Source of the DNA: AL-N1 sp039178835
GTDB taxonomy: Bacteria; Chloroflexota; Chloroflexia; Chloroflexales; Roseiflexaceae
Assembly: GCA_039178835.1 (NCBI GenBank)
Contig: JBCDFA010000001.1
Location: 1 to 64,000, forward strand
DNA length: 64,000 bases
Direction of reading: 5' to 3'
Below are positions 44,819 through 54,137 of this stretch, piece after piece. Made by a program: the position numbers and the translations under genes. The number at the start of each line of letters is the position of its first letter. The first letter of the stretch is position 1. The notes under the pieces were generated by a model. That model was given only the letters and a program-made list of their open reading frames with translations. It did not search any database and was not told the origin of the DNA.

Positions 44819-45526
44819 TCAAGAGTTACCTTCTTCTTCTTCACCCAAGCGAGCAAAGTCAGCAGTCCAATAATGATAATTTCCCGATGGATCATCGGAT
44901 CGATAGCAATATCCTGTACCAACCGCGTCTTGTTCTAGATCGAGAATGTTGACGCGATGCCATCCATCAGGCGGCTCATCCATCCAGAAAGCAACAACCG
45001 TTTGGGCATCTGCAAAACTCACAGCGATATTTTCGCTTGGCCATACCCACGGAAGCTCGCTCCCTGAGAGGCGTTGAGTCAGAGTACGACCGTCTGAAGA
45101 GGTATGTGAGATCATCGCATTTGCAGCCATATCGCAGCTATGCAAGCGCGCCGCAGCAGACAAATCAGGGCTAACTGTGTAAGGTGGTAGGCCATGAGCA
45201 GTGCGAACATCATTAATGGCTGTTGTGAGGAGTTCTTCTGCTTCCTCTTGATCAAGTTCTGCCCATATATCCCTCTCAGGTGTGTTCAAATCAACAGGAA
45301 CGGGTGTAGCGTGAGGTATTGCCGAAACCTGGAGCGGTTTTTGTGTTGATGTATTCGCGGCGAAACGAAGCGATTCGGTGTTTGGTATGACTTCTGATGC
45401 AAGCGTGGGAGCAGCAACATCGGCGGTTGGGAGGGGGATGTCACTGATGCGATGCACTGATTGATTGTGACAAGCAGTAAGTAACACACAGATGAAGAAA
45501 GTTGTTGCTCCAGTTTTGACAGACAC
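44819..45526 (-). CDS. CAP-domain lipoprotein
   Basis: 235 residues from GTG 45526, which has AAGGAGG five bases upstream; the frame is open further back but overlaps a hairpin. Signal peptide with lipobox FICVLLTAC. A Thr/Pro-rich linker, then a CAP/SCP domain with RLHSCDMAANAMISHTSSDG, SENIAVSF and GTGYCYRSD. The conserved His and Glu residues of bacterial CAP domains appear to be kept. Function of bacterial CAP proteins is poorly known. It neighbours a second CAP gene. Confidence 0.88.
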   Translation of the reverse strand: MSVKTGATTFFICVLLTACHNQSVHRISDIPLPTADVAAPTLASEVIPNTESLRFAANTSTQKPLQVSAIPHATPVPVDLNTPERDIWAELDQEEAEELLTTAINDVRTAHGLPPYTVSPDLSAAARLHSCDMAANAMISHTSSDGRTLTQRLSGSELPWVWPSENIAVSFADAQTVVAFWMDEPPDGWHRVNILDLEQDAVGTGYCYRSDDPSGNYHYWTADFARLGEEEEGNS

Positions 45527-45576
45527 CAATGCCTCCTTTGGCGATAGTGTTGCATGTATGTCTTGAACACAATAAT

Positions 45577-45606
45577 GCGCTCTGCATGATACATCATGCA
45601 GAGCGC
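45577..45606 (-). terminator. Hairpin between the two CAP genes
   Basis: GCGCTCTGCATGA (45577-45589) and TCATGCAGAGCGC (45594-45606) form a 13-bp perfect stem with a 4-base loop. The T-run after it on the minus strand is weak (ATTATTGTG). It probably terminates the upstream CAP gene. Confidence 0.75.
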
Positions 45607-45645
45607 GTGCCACGATTTTGTCAATCTAGTTACTTTGTGTATTGT

Positions 45646-46209
45646 TTAGCGTTGGCCGAAGTCCTGGGTCCAGTAGTGCCTGAATGTACTATCTTCATCA
45701 TACACATATCCAATGCCAATTTCGTTATAGGTACAATTGAGCATATTTTCTCGATGTCCAGGACTATTAATCCATGCCTCAATGACTTCTTCTGGCGTTA
45801 TATAACCAGCAGCAATATTTTCTCCTGCTGATTGAAAGTCAGTATAGCCTGCTTTTTTCATCCGATCCCATGGCAAATCTCCATTTTGGCTGTTGTGACT
45901 AAAGTAGTTGTTTTCGGCCATATCGGCACTGTGACCGCGAGCAGCAGCAACTAGTTCTGGTACCATAGTAAGCGTTGAGAGGCAACCATTTGCCTGTCGA
46001 TATTGGTTCGTTAGCGCAATAGCCATCTGCTCAAACTCCGAAGGAGTGATACCTTCACTACCTAACTCTGCTCCTCTTATAATGAGAGGGAGGTTGACAA
46101 TATACTCATCATCAGATGTTTGGCCATGTATATTCGAGGAGAAGAGAAATGTGCTTGAGGAAAGAATTATCCAGGTACTGAGGAGAAAGAGAAGGTGCGT
46201 GCGTTTCAT
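45646..46209 (-). CDS. Secreted CAP-domain protein
   Basis: 187 residues from ATG 46209, with AAGGA six bases upstream. N-terminal signal peptide (MKRTHLLFLLSTWIILSSS). CAP/SCP domain with ARGHSADMAENNYFSHNS, AGENIAAGY and INSPGHRENML, the classic YkwD-type pattern. It shares the fold with the following gene but lacks a lipobox, so it may be released. A TATAAT box at 46266-46261 is its likely promoter. Confidence 0.9.
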   Translation of the reverse strand: MKRTHLLFLLSTWIILSSSTFLFSSNIHGQTSDDEYIVNLPLIIRGAELGSEGITPSEFEQMAIALTNQYRQANGCLSTLTMVPELVAAARGHSADMAENNYFSHNSQNGDLPWDRMKKAGYTDFQSAGENIAAGYITPEEVIEAWINSPGHRENMLNCTYNEIGIGYVYDEDSTFRHYWTQDFGQR

Positions 46210-46372
46210 TGAGTTTCCTTGTATGTAATATTCTGCACACAAAATATTTGTATATGTAAAATTATAGGGCTTGTGTTTTTTGTGGGAATGTTTTTTGTAG
46301 TACACGAGTCCCGTCACGGCTTAGTGCTTTTGTTAACACGTACGTGCATATGTGGTAATGCCCTGAATTTAG

Positions 46373-46399
46373 GTGACAACAGATATGTGATGCTATACT
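46373..46399 (+). promoter_or_regulatory. dprA promoter
   Basis: Extended TGC-TATACT (46394-46399) with GTGACA (46373-46378) at a short 15-base spacing. Confidence 0.5.
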
Positions 46400-46420
46400 C
46401 TAAGGAACAACACATGAGGG

Positions 46421-47557
46421 ATGGGCTACAGTATCATGCATTACATACACTACTATCTCGGTTTTAATCTCACTCCTGGTATTGGACCTAGCCGTCTTAA
46501 CAAATTGATTGATTACTTTGGTTCCATTGCTGATGCCTGGAATGCTTCAACATCCGATCTGTGGTCCAGTGGACTAGATCATAAAAGCTGTGAATCTCTG
46601 TTGGCTACACGTAAGCAGGTTGACCTAGAAGCTGAGGTTGAACGAGCAACACAGTTGGGAGTCGATTTAATCTGCATTGAAGATGAGCAGTATCCACCAT
46701 TGCTACGACAAATTGCCCAACCACCACCTCTGCTCTATGTCCGTGGCAATTTTGGTGTGCTGGACGAATCAGCACTTGCTGTAGTTGGTACTCGTAGTCC
46801 CACAAGTTATGGCAAAGAGGCGACTCGACGCGTGGTACACGATCTGTCCAGTGCCGGCATGACAATTGTGAGTGGGTTGGCACTTGGTATCGACAGTGTT
46901 GCTCATAGAGTTGCATTGGAGGCGGGTGGGCGCACGCTTGCAGTCTTGGGTAGTGGTGTGGATGTACCGTATCCAGAACGGAACAGCCGTTTGGCGCAAG
47001 ATATTATCGAAAATGGGGCGCTAATTAGCGAATATCCACTGGGGACCAAGCCTACGCCTGCGAATTTTCCGCCACGAAACCGTCTGATTAGTGGACTGTC
47101 GTTAGGGACACTAGTGGCGGAGGCTGGTGCCAGAAGTGGTGCACTTATCACTGTGACATTTGCGCTTGAACAGGGGCGTGATGTCTTTGCTATTCCTGGT
47201 TCAATCTTCAGCCGTACGAGTGCTGGCCCTCATCGCCTGTTGCGTGATGGTGCAGGTCTGGTGGCAGATGCCCAGGATATCCTTGATGCTCTCAATTGGG
47301 ATGTTGTAACGCTACAGCAGGAAGCTAAACAAAGTTTGCCAGATGATCCGACCGAAGCCCTATTACTCGAACTCATAGCATATGAACCATGCCATATCGA
47401 TGATCTCAGTCGTGTGAGTAATTTGCCAATTGCGACGATCTCCGCAACACTGGCTATGCTTGAGCTAAAGGGTTTGATTCGTCAGGCGGGGGCTATGCAG
47501 TATGTATTGATGCGCGAAGATCGAGCATCATACAACATTGATTGTGATAGCCCATAA
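46421..47557 (+). CDS. dprA: DNA processing protein DprA
   Basis: Up to 378 residues. N-terminal SAM/HhH-like domain (LTPGIGPSRLNKLID), Rossmann core with VVGTRSPTSYGKEATRR, SGLALGIDSVAH, PRNRLISGLS and EAGARSGALITVTFALEQG, and a C-terminal winged helix (about 310-370). Loads RecA on incoming single-stranded DNA during transformation. The start is uncertain: ATG 46421 or 46436. The only well-spaced ribosome site (AAGGA at 46402) serves an out-of-frame ATG at 46414. Confidence 0.95.
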   Translation: MGYSIMHYIHYYLGFNLTPGIGPSRLNKLIDYFGSIADAWNASTSDLWSSGLDHKSCESLLATRKQVDLEAEVERATQLGVDLICIEDEQYPPLLRQIAQPPPLLYVRGNFGVLDESALAVVGTRSPTSYGKEATRRVVHDLSSAGMTIVSGLALGIDSVAHRVALEAGGRTLAVLGSGVDVPYPERNSRLAQDIIENGALISEYPLGTKPTPANFPPRNRLISGLSLGTLVAEAGARSGALITVTFALEQGRDVFAIPGSIFSRTSAGPHRLLRDGAGLVADAQDILDALNWDVVTLQQEAKQSLPDDPTEALLLELIAYEPCHIDDLSRVSNLPIATISATLAMLELKGLIRQAGAMQYVLMREDRASYNIDCDSP

Positions 47558-47606
47558 AAAGAAGTTAGTGTGAGCCGATTTTTCTCACTTTTAGTTTTAC
47601 AGACAA

Positions 47607-49418
47607 CTATTCCTCTCCACGTTGCCATTCGGTAATATTCCATGTTAGTGGTGCAAACGTATCTGGCTGGATGCCTTGAACATTTGGCGCGGCCAGAGTC
47701 ACGTTCAATCGCTGAAAGAGTGGCATTGCCGGGATTTCGCGAGTCCACATTTCTTGCTGGTCGATGTAGGCAGCGCGACGTTCTTCTGAATCAAGGGTTG
47801 TAACACCTGTTCGAATAGCCCGATCAGCATTGCGAAAACACCAACCAGAGAAATTCTCACCACGCCAACCGTTCTGTTCGCTTGGGATCGCATTACAACT
47901 CCACAAAGACAAACCACCTGCGTTGGGGCTAGCACCCCACCCAAATAATGCCATCTCAAATTCGCGTCGTTGTAAAGGCCCTTCAACAGAGAAAAAGTCT
48001 GATGCGGGAACTTCTGTTATGATGACATCTATTCCGATTTCCTGCATATTCTGGGTAAATTGTTCAGCAATAGTGCTACGTACGGGGTTGTTGGTATTAT
48101 CAGTCGTGAGTAGCTCGAGCGTAAGAGGAAATCCTTCGGATGTAGAGCGAATACCATCCTCATCGGTATCAATGTAATCTCCTTCATCAAGGAGTTCTCG
48201 AGCCGCATCGGGATTGTAAGGGTACTGGGTAAGTCCATCGGAAGGAGCAGCCTCTGGTTGATTTGGTAATACCCAGCTATCTAGGACAGGAGTATGTCCA
48301 TCAAAGATGGTATTGACCATTCCCTGTCGATTGGTCCCTAACAAAATAGCACGTCGTACTCGAATATCTTGAAGGAGTTGTACATCCAGATTAAAATCGA
48401 TATGTTCCCAGATTGTATTTGGTGTGTAGGTCACCTGGAGTTGTTCGTTACCCACATCCTGATCGAGTTGTTCAAATTGTTCTGGCACAATTTGATCAGT
48501 CATGGCCACATCTAGATTTCCGTTGAGAATATTGGCACGCAAGAGATCGAGATTCGGAAGGAATGAGATCGCTATTTCGGAGACGGTTGGTGTGGGGCCA
48601 AAGTAGTGTTCATTGCGAACCAGCCGAATCTCACTGGTTGTACGTTCTTCAATAGCATATGGACCATAGCCGATTGGCTGGCGTGCAAAATCGCTGTCTA
48701 GAATCTCTGCCGGTTCCATTCCTTCAAGTAAATGGCGTGGCAGTGGCGTCCAGTAGTTCAGAAAATAAGTGACGCCGGTGAGGTCTGGTTGAAGAATTGC
48801 ACGGGTTGTATGTTCATCGATTGCTTCGTATGATACCGTCTGTGCAAGACGATCAATAGCTGTATTGTTTGGTGGTGCAGCGCGAGCCAATTCGTAGGCA
48901 AATACCGAATCTTCGGAGGTAACTGGTGTTCCATCAGACCAGTGCAATTCGGGATTCCAACGATAAGTGACGACCAACTGATCGACTTGGGTAATGACAT
49001 CCGTAACCGTTGTCGTAATTTCGCCTGCCGCATCCAGATACACGTCGACTGGTTGTATTTCTGCCCCGCCATTGTCAAGCGTCGGTATTTGTTCAAGGAC
49101 TTCGGTGGTGGTATAACCGTAACTGTAGGCAAGCACAGGAGCAGGAAAAAGGAGTTCAGTAATAGGACTGGCAACCCGCTCAGTTGTAGGGGATGCATGA
49201 TATGGATATAAATTCTGTGGCTGATTGATCAGACCAATGCTCCATGTATCTTCACGTGCCTCGATAGCTGCCAGCGATTCCTCGTTCGTTGATGCATCAG
49301 GAGGTGTTTCCATGTCTACAGTTGGTGTTGGAACACCACCTTCAATTTCACATGCACTGAGCACTAGACCAAGTATTGTCAATATAGCAATGCAGAAAAA
49401 AATGCGCGAATGTCTCAT
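47607..49418 (-). CDS. Peptide ABC transporter substrate-binding lipoprotein
   Basis: 603 residues. Signal peptide with lipobox LVLSACEIEGG. Family-5 solute-binding fold with the paired QNLYPYHASPT opening, WHWSDG-like ELHWSDGTPVTSED, and IRVRRAILLGTNRQGMVNTI. It captures oligopeptides or similar solutes outside the membrane. No permease or ATPase genes are adjacent, so partners lie elsewhere. Confidence 0.92.
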   Translation of the reverse strand: MRHSRIFFCIAILTILGLVLSACEIEGGVPTPTVDMETPPDASTNEESLAAIEAREDTWSIGLINQPQNLYPYHASPTTERVASPITELLFPAPVLAYSYGYTTTEVLEQIPTLDNGGAEIQPVDVYLDAAGEITTTVTDVITQVDQLVVTYRWNPELHWSDGTPVTSEDSVFAYELARAAPPNNTAIDRLAQTVSYEAIDEHTTRAILQPDLTGVTYFLNYWTPLPRHLLEGMEPAEILDSDFARQPIGYGPYAIEERTTSEIRLVRNEHYFGPTPTVSEIAISFLPNLDLLRANILNGNLDVAMTDQIVPEQFEQLDQDVGNEQLQVTYTPNTIWEHIDFNLDVQLLQDIRVRRAILLGTNRQGMVNTIFDGHTPVLDSWVLPNQPEAAPSDGLTQYPYNPDAARELLDEGDYIDTDEDGIRSTSEGFPLTLELLTTDNTNNPVRSTIAEQFTQNMQEIGIDVIITEVPASDFFSVEGPLQRREFEMALFGWGASPNAGGLSLWSCNAIPSEQNGWRGENFSGWCFRNADRAIRTGVTTLDSEERRAAYIDQQEMWTREIPAMPLFQRLNVTLAAPNVQGIQPDTFAPLTWNITEWQRGEE

Positions 49419-49477
49419 AAGTCTCGTGTGTTCGTTGTATTGTCTTGGGATTGATATGTATTCATCATAGCTGCCAG

Positions 49478-49506
49478 ATTCTACCGCGCATTGCCTGATT
49501 TGTCCA
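49478..49506 (-). promoter_or_regulatory. Promoter of the peptide-binding lipoprotein gene
   Basis: TGGACA (49506-49501), 17-base spacer, TAGAAT (49483-49478) on the minus strand, about 60 bases before the ATG. Confidence 0.75.
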
Positions 49507-49538
49507 TTTTATGGTAGCTGTAGGAAACGTAATGATTG

Positions 49539-49547
49539 TGCTATAAT
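49539..49547 (+). promoter_or_regulatory. Extended -10 promoter of the M20-like gene
   Basis: TGC-TATAAT (49539-49547) without a clear -35. The predicted start near 49554 lies after an in-frame TTG at 49536 and so supports GTG 49581 as the real start codon. Confidence 0.6.
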
Positions 49548-49580
49548 AACATTTGTAAAGTCTCCCCATTGGAGCGCCAT

Positions 49581-50918
49581 GTGACCGAGTCTGCAACAAT
49601 TGTAACCGAACATTTACTTGACGATTTAAGTCGCCTGTGTGCTTTACCAGGTCGGGCGGAGTATGACGATGAGCTTGCCATTGTTGCAACGCGCATTGCG
49701 ACAATGATGGGCCAACGCGGGTTGCGTACTCACCTTATTCCAACATCAGGTGCACCAGTCGTGATCGGATGGTGTTCTGGTCGTAGCCCATACACACTCT
49801 TGCTCTATCACCACTATGATGTAGCCCCAACCGGTCCCTGGCGTGCATGGCATCACGAACCTTTTCAGCTTGCTGAACGTGACCAAGTGCTTTATGGGCG
49901 CGGTGTTGCAGATGGTAAAGGACCATTGCTTGCACATTTGTCAGCCTTGTCAGCCATCATGGAAGCCGAGGGCGAACTTCCTTGTGGTGTGGTTGTGCTC
50001 GTTGAAGGTGAAGGGTTACAGGGAAGCCCCAGTTTGCCGTTTGCTGTCTCACAGTTGCCCGATGACATGAGAGTGGATGCATGTCTTGCAACGGGTGGTG
50101 AGCGTGATGCAACTGGAATGCCGCTATGCTATACCGGGGTCAAAGGTTGGTTGCATATGCAAATGACAGCAGTGGGGGCAAACCAGACGCTACCGCCTGG
50201 TTTCGCAACAAGCGTTTCAAACCCGCTCTGGCGTCTTGTATGGGCACTGAGTCATATTAAGAATGAAGATGAAGAGATTCTTATCGAAGGATTTTATGAT
50301 TCGATTGAGAGTCCTGATCGTGCGATTAACAAAGCGATTCGCAAAATACACTTAGATGAAGATGGTCGTTTGAGATCGTGGGGAACCGGACAGTTTTTAT
50401 TTACTATGGAAGGTACGTCCCTTACCAGTGCGGAAGCGACGCTTCCGACGTGTAACGTTAGCCGTCTAGTCGTTGAGCCAACCAATGACATTGCAGCAAT
50501 TCCCATGGTAGCTACCACCCGCCTTGATTTTCAGCTTGTTCCTGGTCAAAAGCCACAAGTGGTAGTTGATCTTGTACACAAACATCTCAAGAACAAGGGG
50601 ATTACAGATATTACTATTGAGTGGTTTGGCAAATATCCTCCTGCCGCTACACCATTTGACCATGCTTTTGTCAAGCAGGTATGTGATATTGGCCAGCATT
50701 TGTACGGGATGTCATTGAAATGGTTGCCGCTGGGTGCATTTGCTCAACCGCTCTGTTTTTTTCAAGAGACATTTCAGGCTCCTATTGCGGTGATTGGTTG
50801 TGCACGGCCAGACAGTGCCATCTATGGGCCTAACGAACACATACCACTCAACGATCTGGTGCGCCATGGTCAGTTGTTGATGGAACTGCTTTACTCCTGT
50901 GCGAAGAACGAAGTCTAG
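49581..50918 (+). CDS. M20-family peptidase homologue, probably inactive
   Basis: 445 residues from GTG 49581, with GGAG six bases upstream. The fold is clearly M20: HYDVAPTGPW with the first metal His (residue 78), GRGVADGKGP with the bridging Asp (111), a dimerisation domain in the middle, and PNEHIPL near the end. Several catalytic positions differ from the active dipeptidase pattern. EGEEExGS is here EGEGLQGS, so the general base Glu is Gly and a metal Glu is Leu. The usual SD motif is TG. The usual HxPNE is YGPNE, losing the last metal His. It may bind, not cleave, its ligand. Confidence 0.85.
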   Translation: MTESATIVTEHLLDDLSRLCALPGRAEYDDELAIVATRIATMMGQRGLRTHLIPTSGAPVVIGWCSGRSPYTLLLYHHYDVAPTGPWRAWHHEPFQLAERDQVLYGRGVADGKGPLLAHLSALSAIMEAEGELPCGVVVLVEGEGLQGSPSLPFAVSQLPDDMRVDACLATGGERDATGMPLCYTGVKGWLHMQMTAVGANQTLPPGFATSVSNPLWRLVWALSHIKNEDEEILIEGFYDSIESPDRAINKAIRKIHLDEDGRLRSWGTGQFLFTMEGTSLTSAEATLPTCNVSRLVVEPTNDIAAIPMVATTRLDFQLVPGQKPQVVVDLVHKHLKNKGITDITIEWFGKYPPAATPFDHAFVKQVCDIGQHLYGMSLKWLPLGAFAQPLCFFQETFQAPIAVIGCARPDSAIYGPNEHIPLNDLVRHGQLLMELLYSCAKNEV

Positions 50919-51076
50919 TTACCCCTCTACCTGCCTCACTATACCCGCAGTCACGAACAGCACAGTCTGGACTTGCTGATGTGTACCTTGTATGGTATCG
51001 TGCATCCGTTTTCTGAACGTCACAATACGATTGTAATGAAAAAGAAGCCCATCGCAACGATAGAAGATAGATTCGT

Positions 51077-53194
51077 ATGTCTGCCGGAAGGGTAGCGAAA
51101 ACGCAAAAGCGACATCTCGATATGGTGCGTGGTGAGATACCACGGGCTGTAACGCTTTTCCAGGATTGGTGGTTCGCCTCGATCTTGTCTTTAGTGTTGC
51201 TGCTGCTCGTACTGGCTGCCCAGATCCCATTCCAATACACAGTTGAGGTAGGTCAGGAAGATGGTCCGGGTGGTGATCTGCCGACTGTGAGTGGTTTCTG
51301 GCCACCAGAACGCGATACCCATGGTTCATTTCGTTGGACTCGTGATCAGGCTGAGTTTCGTTTCCCCGGTGTGGGGCAGCGACCGTTGCAGGTCTCCATG
51401 CGTGTCTTGCCGGTCAATGATGAGGTGGCACAGCGTGGCCCACAGGTGATCGAGGTGCGGATGGCAGATCGCCTTATCGGTACGCTGCCAGTACGACCGC
51501 AGGGTGCGACGTATCAGTTTACCTTGCCGCCACCATCTGATGGGAGTGGTGACCATGTTTTCTCGCTACAGACGGCTACCTTTGTACCAACAGGTGATGA
51601 ACGTGCTATTGGTACCCCTGTCGATACGATTACGGTATCCGGCATCGGGGGACCTATCTTGCCAGCCTGGCAGAGTTTGCTGTGGTGGTTATTGGCGGTT
51701 AGCATCTGTTGGGTATTACTACGTCTGATCGGTTTTGCTTCACGTGAGACATTCGCATTGCTCCTACCCCTGGTGATGCTGCTTGGCCTTGCAGCGCTCC
51801 TCGATCCACCACGGGTTGCATTTGGCGCATGGCCAGCCGTTGTGGCGCTCGCGCTTGGTGGTGTGGTGGTGCTTGTTTTGCGAACAGCAATGCCTCTGGC
51901 TGCGCGGCGTTTTCGCATCCCTCTGGGAGCAGATGCATTGCGCTGGTTGTTGCTGTTGTCGTTGGCAGTGTTTAGTTTGCGTTATGGTGGCAAGATCTAT
52001 CCAGATTCGATGCCAGGCGATATTGGGTTTCACTCGAATCGCTACGATGATCTGGTGCGTGGAACGGTGCTGCTACTCTCCCGCAATCGCGGCGTTGACT
52101 TTCCCTATCCGACTGCGCTGTATTTGCTACTCGCACCATTCTCCTTGCTGGGCCTTCCCACGCGTGTGTTGCTTCAGGTCGGTGCTGGCGTCATGGATGC
52201 GATCAGTCCATTTTTGATCTACGCGATTGCCGCCCAGCCGCTGCGGAGAAATGAGGTACCACCAAGCCAGGATTCATCCTTTCCTGTACCACTTATTGCT
52301 GCGGGCATCTACTCATTAAGTGCCGCCGGTTTTATGACAACATGGTGGAATTTTAGCACCCATATTTTCGCTCAGTTTGTCCACCTTTTATTTATGACGG
52401 CTCTTATACTCTGGTGGCGTGGCCAGACCAGTCGTGTATCAGAAGAAGCTACTTCGCAAGGCAGGTTCTCTGTTGCATGGCTTGCGGTCCTTGGTCTTGT
52501 GGTCTTTCAGTCGTTTGTGTATCTGGGTCATTTTGGCTTTTGGATGAATATGGCCCTACTTGGCTCGTTTATTATTCTGATACTGTTTGTTGTCAGTATA
52601 CGAACAAACGCTAATCAGCGATATTGGCGTACACTGTTTGCCGGGTTTGTGCTGGCCGAGATTATCAGTGTGCTCTTCTTCTATAGCGCCTACACAGGTA
52701 TGTTTGTCGATCAGGCTGTTGCAACGGCTACTGGTGGACTTACCGGACTGGCTGAACGTGATGCAGTGCCATTTGACGTTCTTTGGAGCACACTGTGGGA
52801 TGCCGGCTTTCGGGTGCACTTTGGCTTTCTGCCGGTCCCATTAGCGCTGGCGGGTCTGGCCTTCCTCTGGCAGCGATATCAGCGCACAACTGAGCCACCT
52901 GAACTCAAGCAGCAATCATTGATGATGCCGCTATTGATGACAGGGACTTTTCTGATTGCGACCTTTTTTGCTGTGCTTCCGTTTCTGTCAGGCTCAACCC
53001 TCTCGACGCGCTGGCTGATGTTTTCAGCGTGGGCCATTGCAGTGGGTGCAGCGGTGGCTGCCCGGTATCTCTGGCGAAGTGGATGGGCTGGGCAGATCGT
53101 TGTATGGATGGCGGGCAGCTACATTTTGTGGATTACGCTTAGTCAGTGGTTGGCCGCGCTGGCGTGGCGTGTCCGTCCACCAGAGCCGTTTTGA
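51077..53194 (+). CDS. Polytopic membrane protein, possibly glycosyltransferase-like
   Basis: 705 residues. One N-terminal helix (about 34-52), a beta-rich soluble domain (about 55-190), then ten or more transmembrane helices to the C-terminus. After the third helix group lies YPDSMPGDIGFHSNRYDDLVRG, the sort of acidic first extracellular loop seen in GT-C membrane glycosyltransferases, followed by PYPTALYLLLAP. The assignment is tentative. No ribosome site is obvious before ATG 51077. Codon use is visibly more G+C rich than in genes to its left. Confidence 0.7.
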   Translation: MSAGRVAKTQKRHLDMVRGEIPRAVTLFQDWWFASILSLVLLLLVLAAQIPFQYTVEVGQEDGPGGDLPTVSGFWPPERDTHGSFRWTRDQAEFRFPGVGQRPLQVSMRVLPVNDEVAQRGPQVIEVRMADRLIGTLPVRPQGATYQFTLPPPSDGSGDHVFSLQTATFVPTGDERAIGTPVDTITVSGIGGPILPAWQSLLWWLLAVSICWVLLRLIGFASRETFALLLPLVMLLGLAALLDPPRVAFGAWPAVVALALGGVVVLVLRTAMPLAARRFRIPLGADALRWLLLLSLAVFSLRYGGKIYPDSMPGDIGFHSNRYDDLVRGTVLLLSRNRGVDFPYPTALYLLLAPFSLLGLPTRVLLQVGAGVMDAISPFLIYAIAAQPLRRNEVPPSQDSSFPVPLIAAGIYSLSAAGFMTTWWNFSTHIFAQFVHLLFMTALILWWRGQTSRVSEEATSQGRFSVAWLAVLGLVVFQSFVYLGHFGFWMNMALLGSFIILILFVVSIRTNANQRYWRTLFAGFVLAEIISVLFFYSAYTGMFVDQAVATATGGLTGLAERDAVPFDVLWSTLWDAGFRVHFGFLPVPLALAGLAFLWQRYQRTTEPPELKQQSLMMPLLMTGTFLIATFFAVLPFLSGSTLSTRWLMFSAWAIAVGAAVAARYLWRSGWAGQIVVWMAGSYILWITLSQWLAALAWRVRPPEPF

Positions 53195-53261
53195 TCACAA
53201 AGACCAGAAAGAGGTTGATCTCTCTGGTCTGGCCAGTGTATCCTGCTCAATCAGTCCATTT

Positions 53262-54137
53262 TCAATCGGTGGTATTGTCTTCGGAGCCTGTTGCCGCAGG
53301 TCGTGCTGGATCGCTGCTCCAATCACTCCATGAGCCTTCGTAGAGCAGTGCTTCGGGAAAGCCAGCAAGCTCAAGTGCGAGTATGTTATGTGCTGCCGTC
53401 ACGCCTGACCCACAGTAGCAAATTACCTTGTCAGCCTGGTTAGCCCCCACGCTAGTGAATCGCTCACGCAATGCTTCAGGGCTTTTGAATGTGCCATCCG
53501 GGTTGAGGTTTTCGCCAAAGAAAGCCTGCCTAGCACCAGGAATGTGACCTGCGTGTGAATCTATTGGTTCGCTGCGTCCTTCGTAACGTTCAGCATTACG
53601 AGCATCGATGAGCAAGACGCCAGGTGTGTGCCGTAGCCTTTCAACATCATCGGCATTGACCAGCACTTCGGGACGTGGTCGCGGGGTGAAAGTCGTTGGT
53701 GAAATGTTAGGTGCTTCGGTTTCGATAGGGTGACCTGTTGCTTGCCATGCCTGCCAGCCACCATCGAGCATGGAGACCTTTTTGTGTCCCAGATAGCGTA
53801 GCATCCACCAGAGGCGTGCGCCAAATGCGCCGCCGACACTATCGTAGATAACCACATGTGTCTCGGGACTAATACCCGCACGTCCGACTGTTACGGCAAA
53901 CTCTTCGATTGGTGGAAGTGGGTGGCGTCCGGGGCCGTGAAATGGTGGGGCAGCCAAGTCCTGATCGATATCAAGGTGGGGCGCGCCGGGGATGTGCGAC
54001 TCATGATATTCTTGACGGCCCCGACCTGGTTCACCTAAATACCAGCGTGTGTCAACCGGCAGAACGTTTGGGTCGTTGAGGTGTTCGGCCAGCCAGTCAG
54101 CGGTAACCAGCGTTGGGACAGTGTTAGCCTGCGTCAT
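53262..54137 (-). CDS. Thiosulfate/mercaptopyruvate sulfurtransferase (rhodanese)
   Basis: 291 residues, two rhodanese domains. The active loop is in the C-terminal domain, YCGSGVTAAHN; the CGSGVT form is typical of enzymes often tied to mercaptopyruvate or thiosulfate. N-terminal domain shows VDTRWYLGEPGRGRQEY and HIPGA. Its start overlaps the end of the metallopeptidase gene by 14 bases, so it is the last gene of the 60.6-53.3 kb minus-strand cluster. Confidence 0.93.
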   Translation of the reverse strand: MTQANTVPTLVTADWLAEHLNDPNVLPVDTRWYLGEPGRGRQEYHESHIPGAPHLDIDQDLAAPPFHGPGRHPLPPIEEFAVTVGRAGISPETHVVIYDSVGGAFGARLWWMLRYLGHKKVSMLDGGWQAWQATGHPIETEAPNISPTTFTPRPRPEVLVNADDVERLRHTPGVLLIDARNAERYEGRSEPIDSHAGHIPGARQAFFGENLNPDGTFKSPEALRERFTSVGANQADKVICYCGSGVTAAHNILALELAGFPEALLYEGSWSDWSSDPARPAATGSEDNTTD

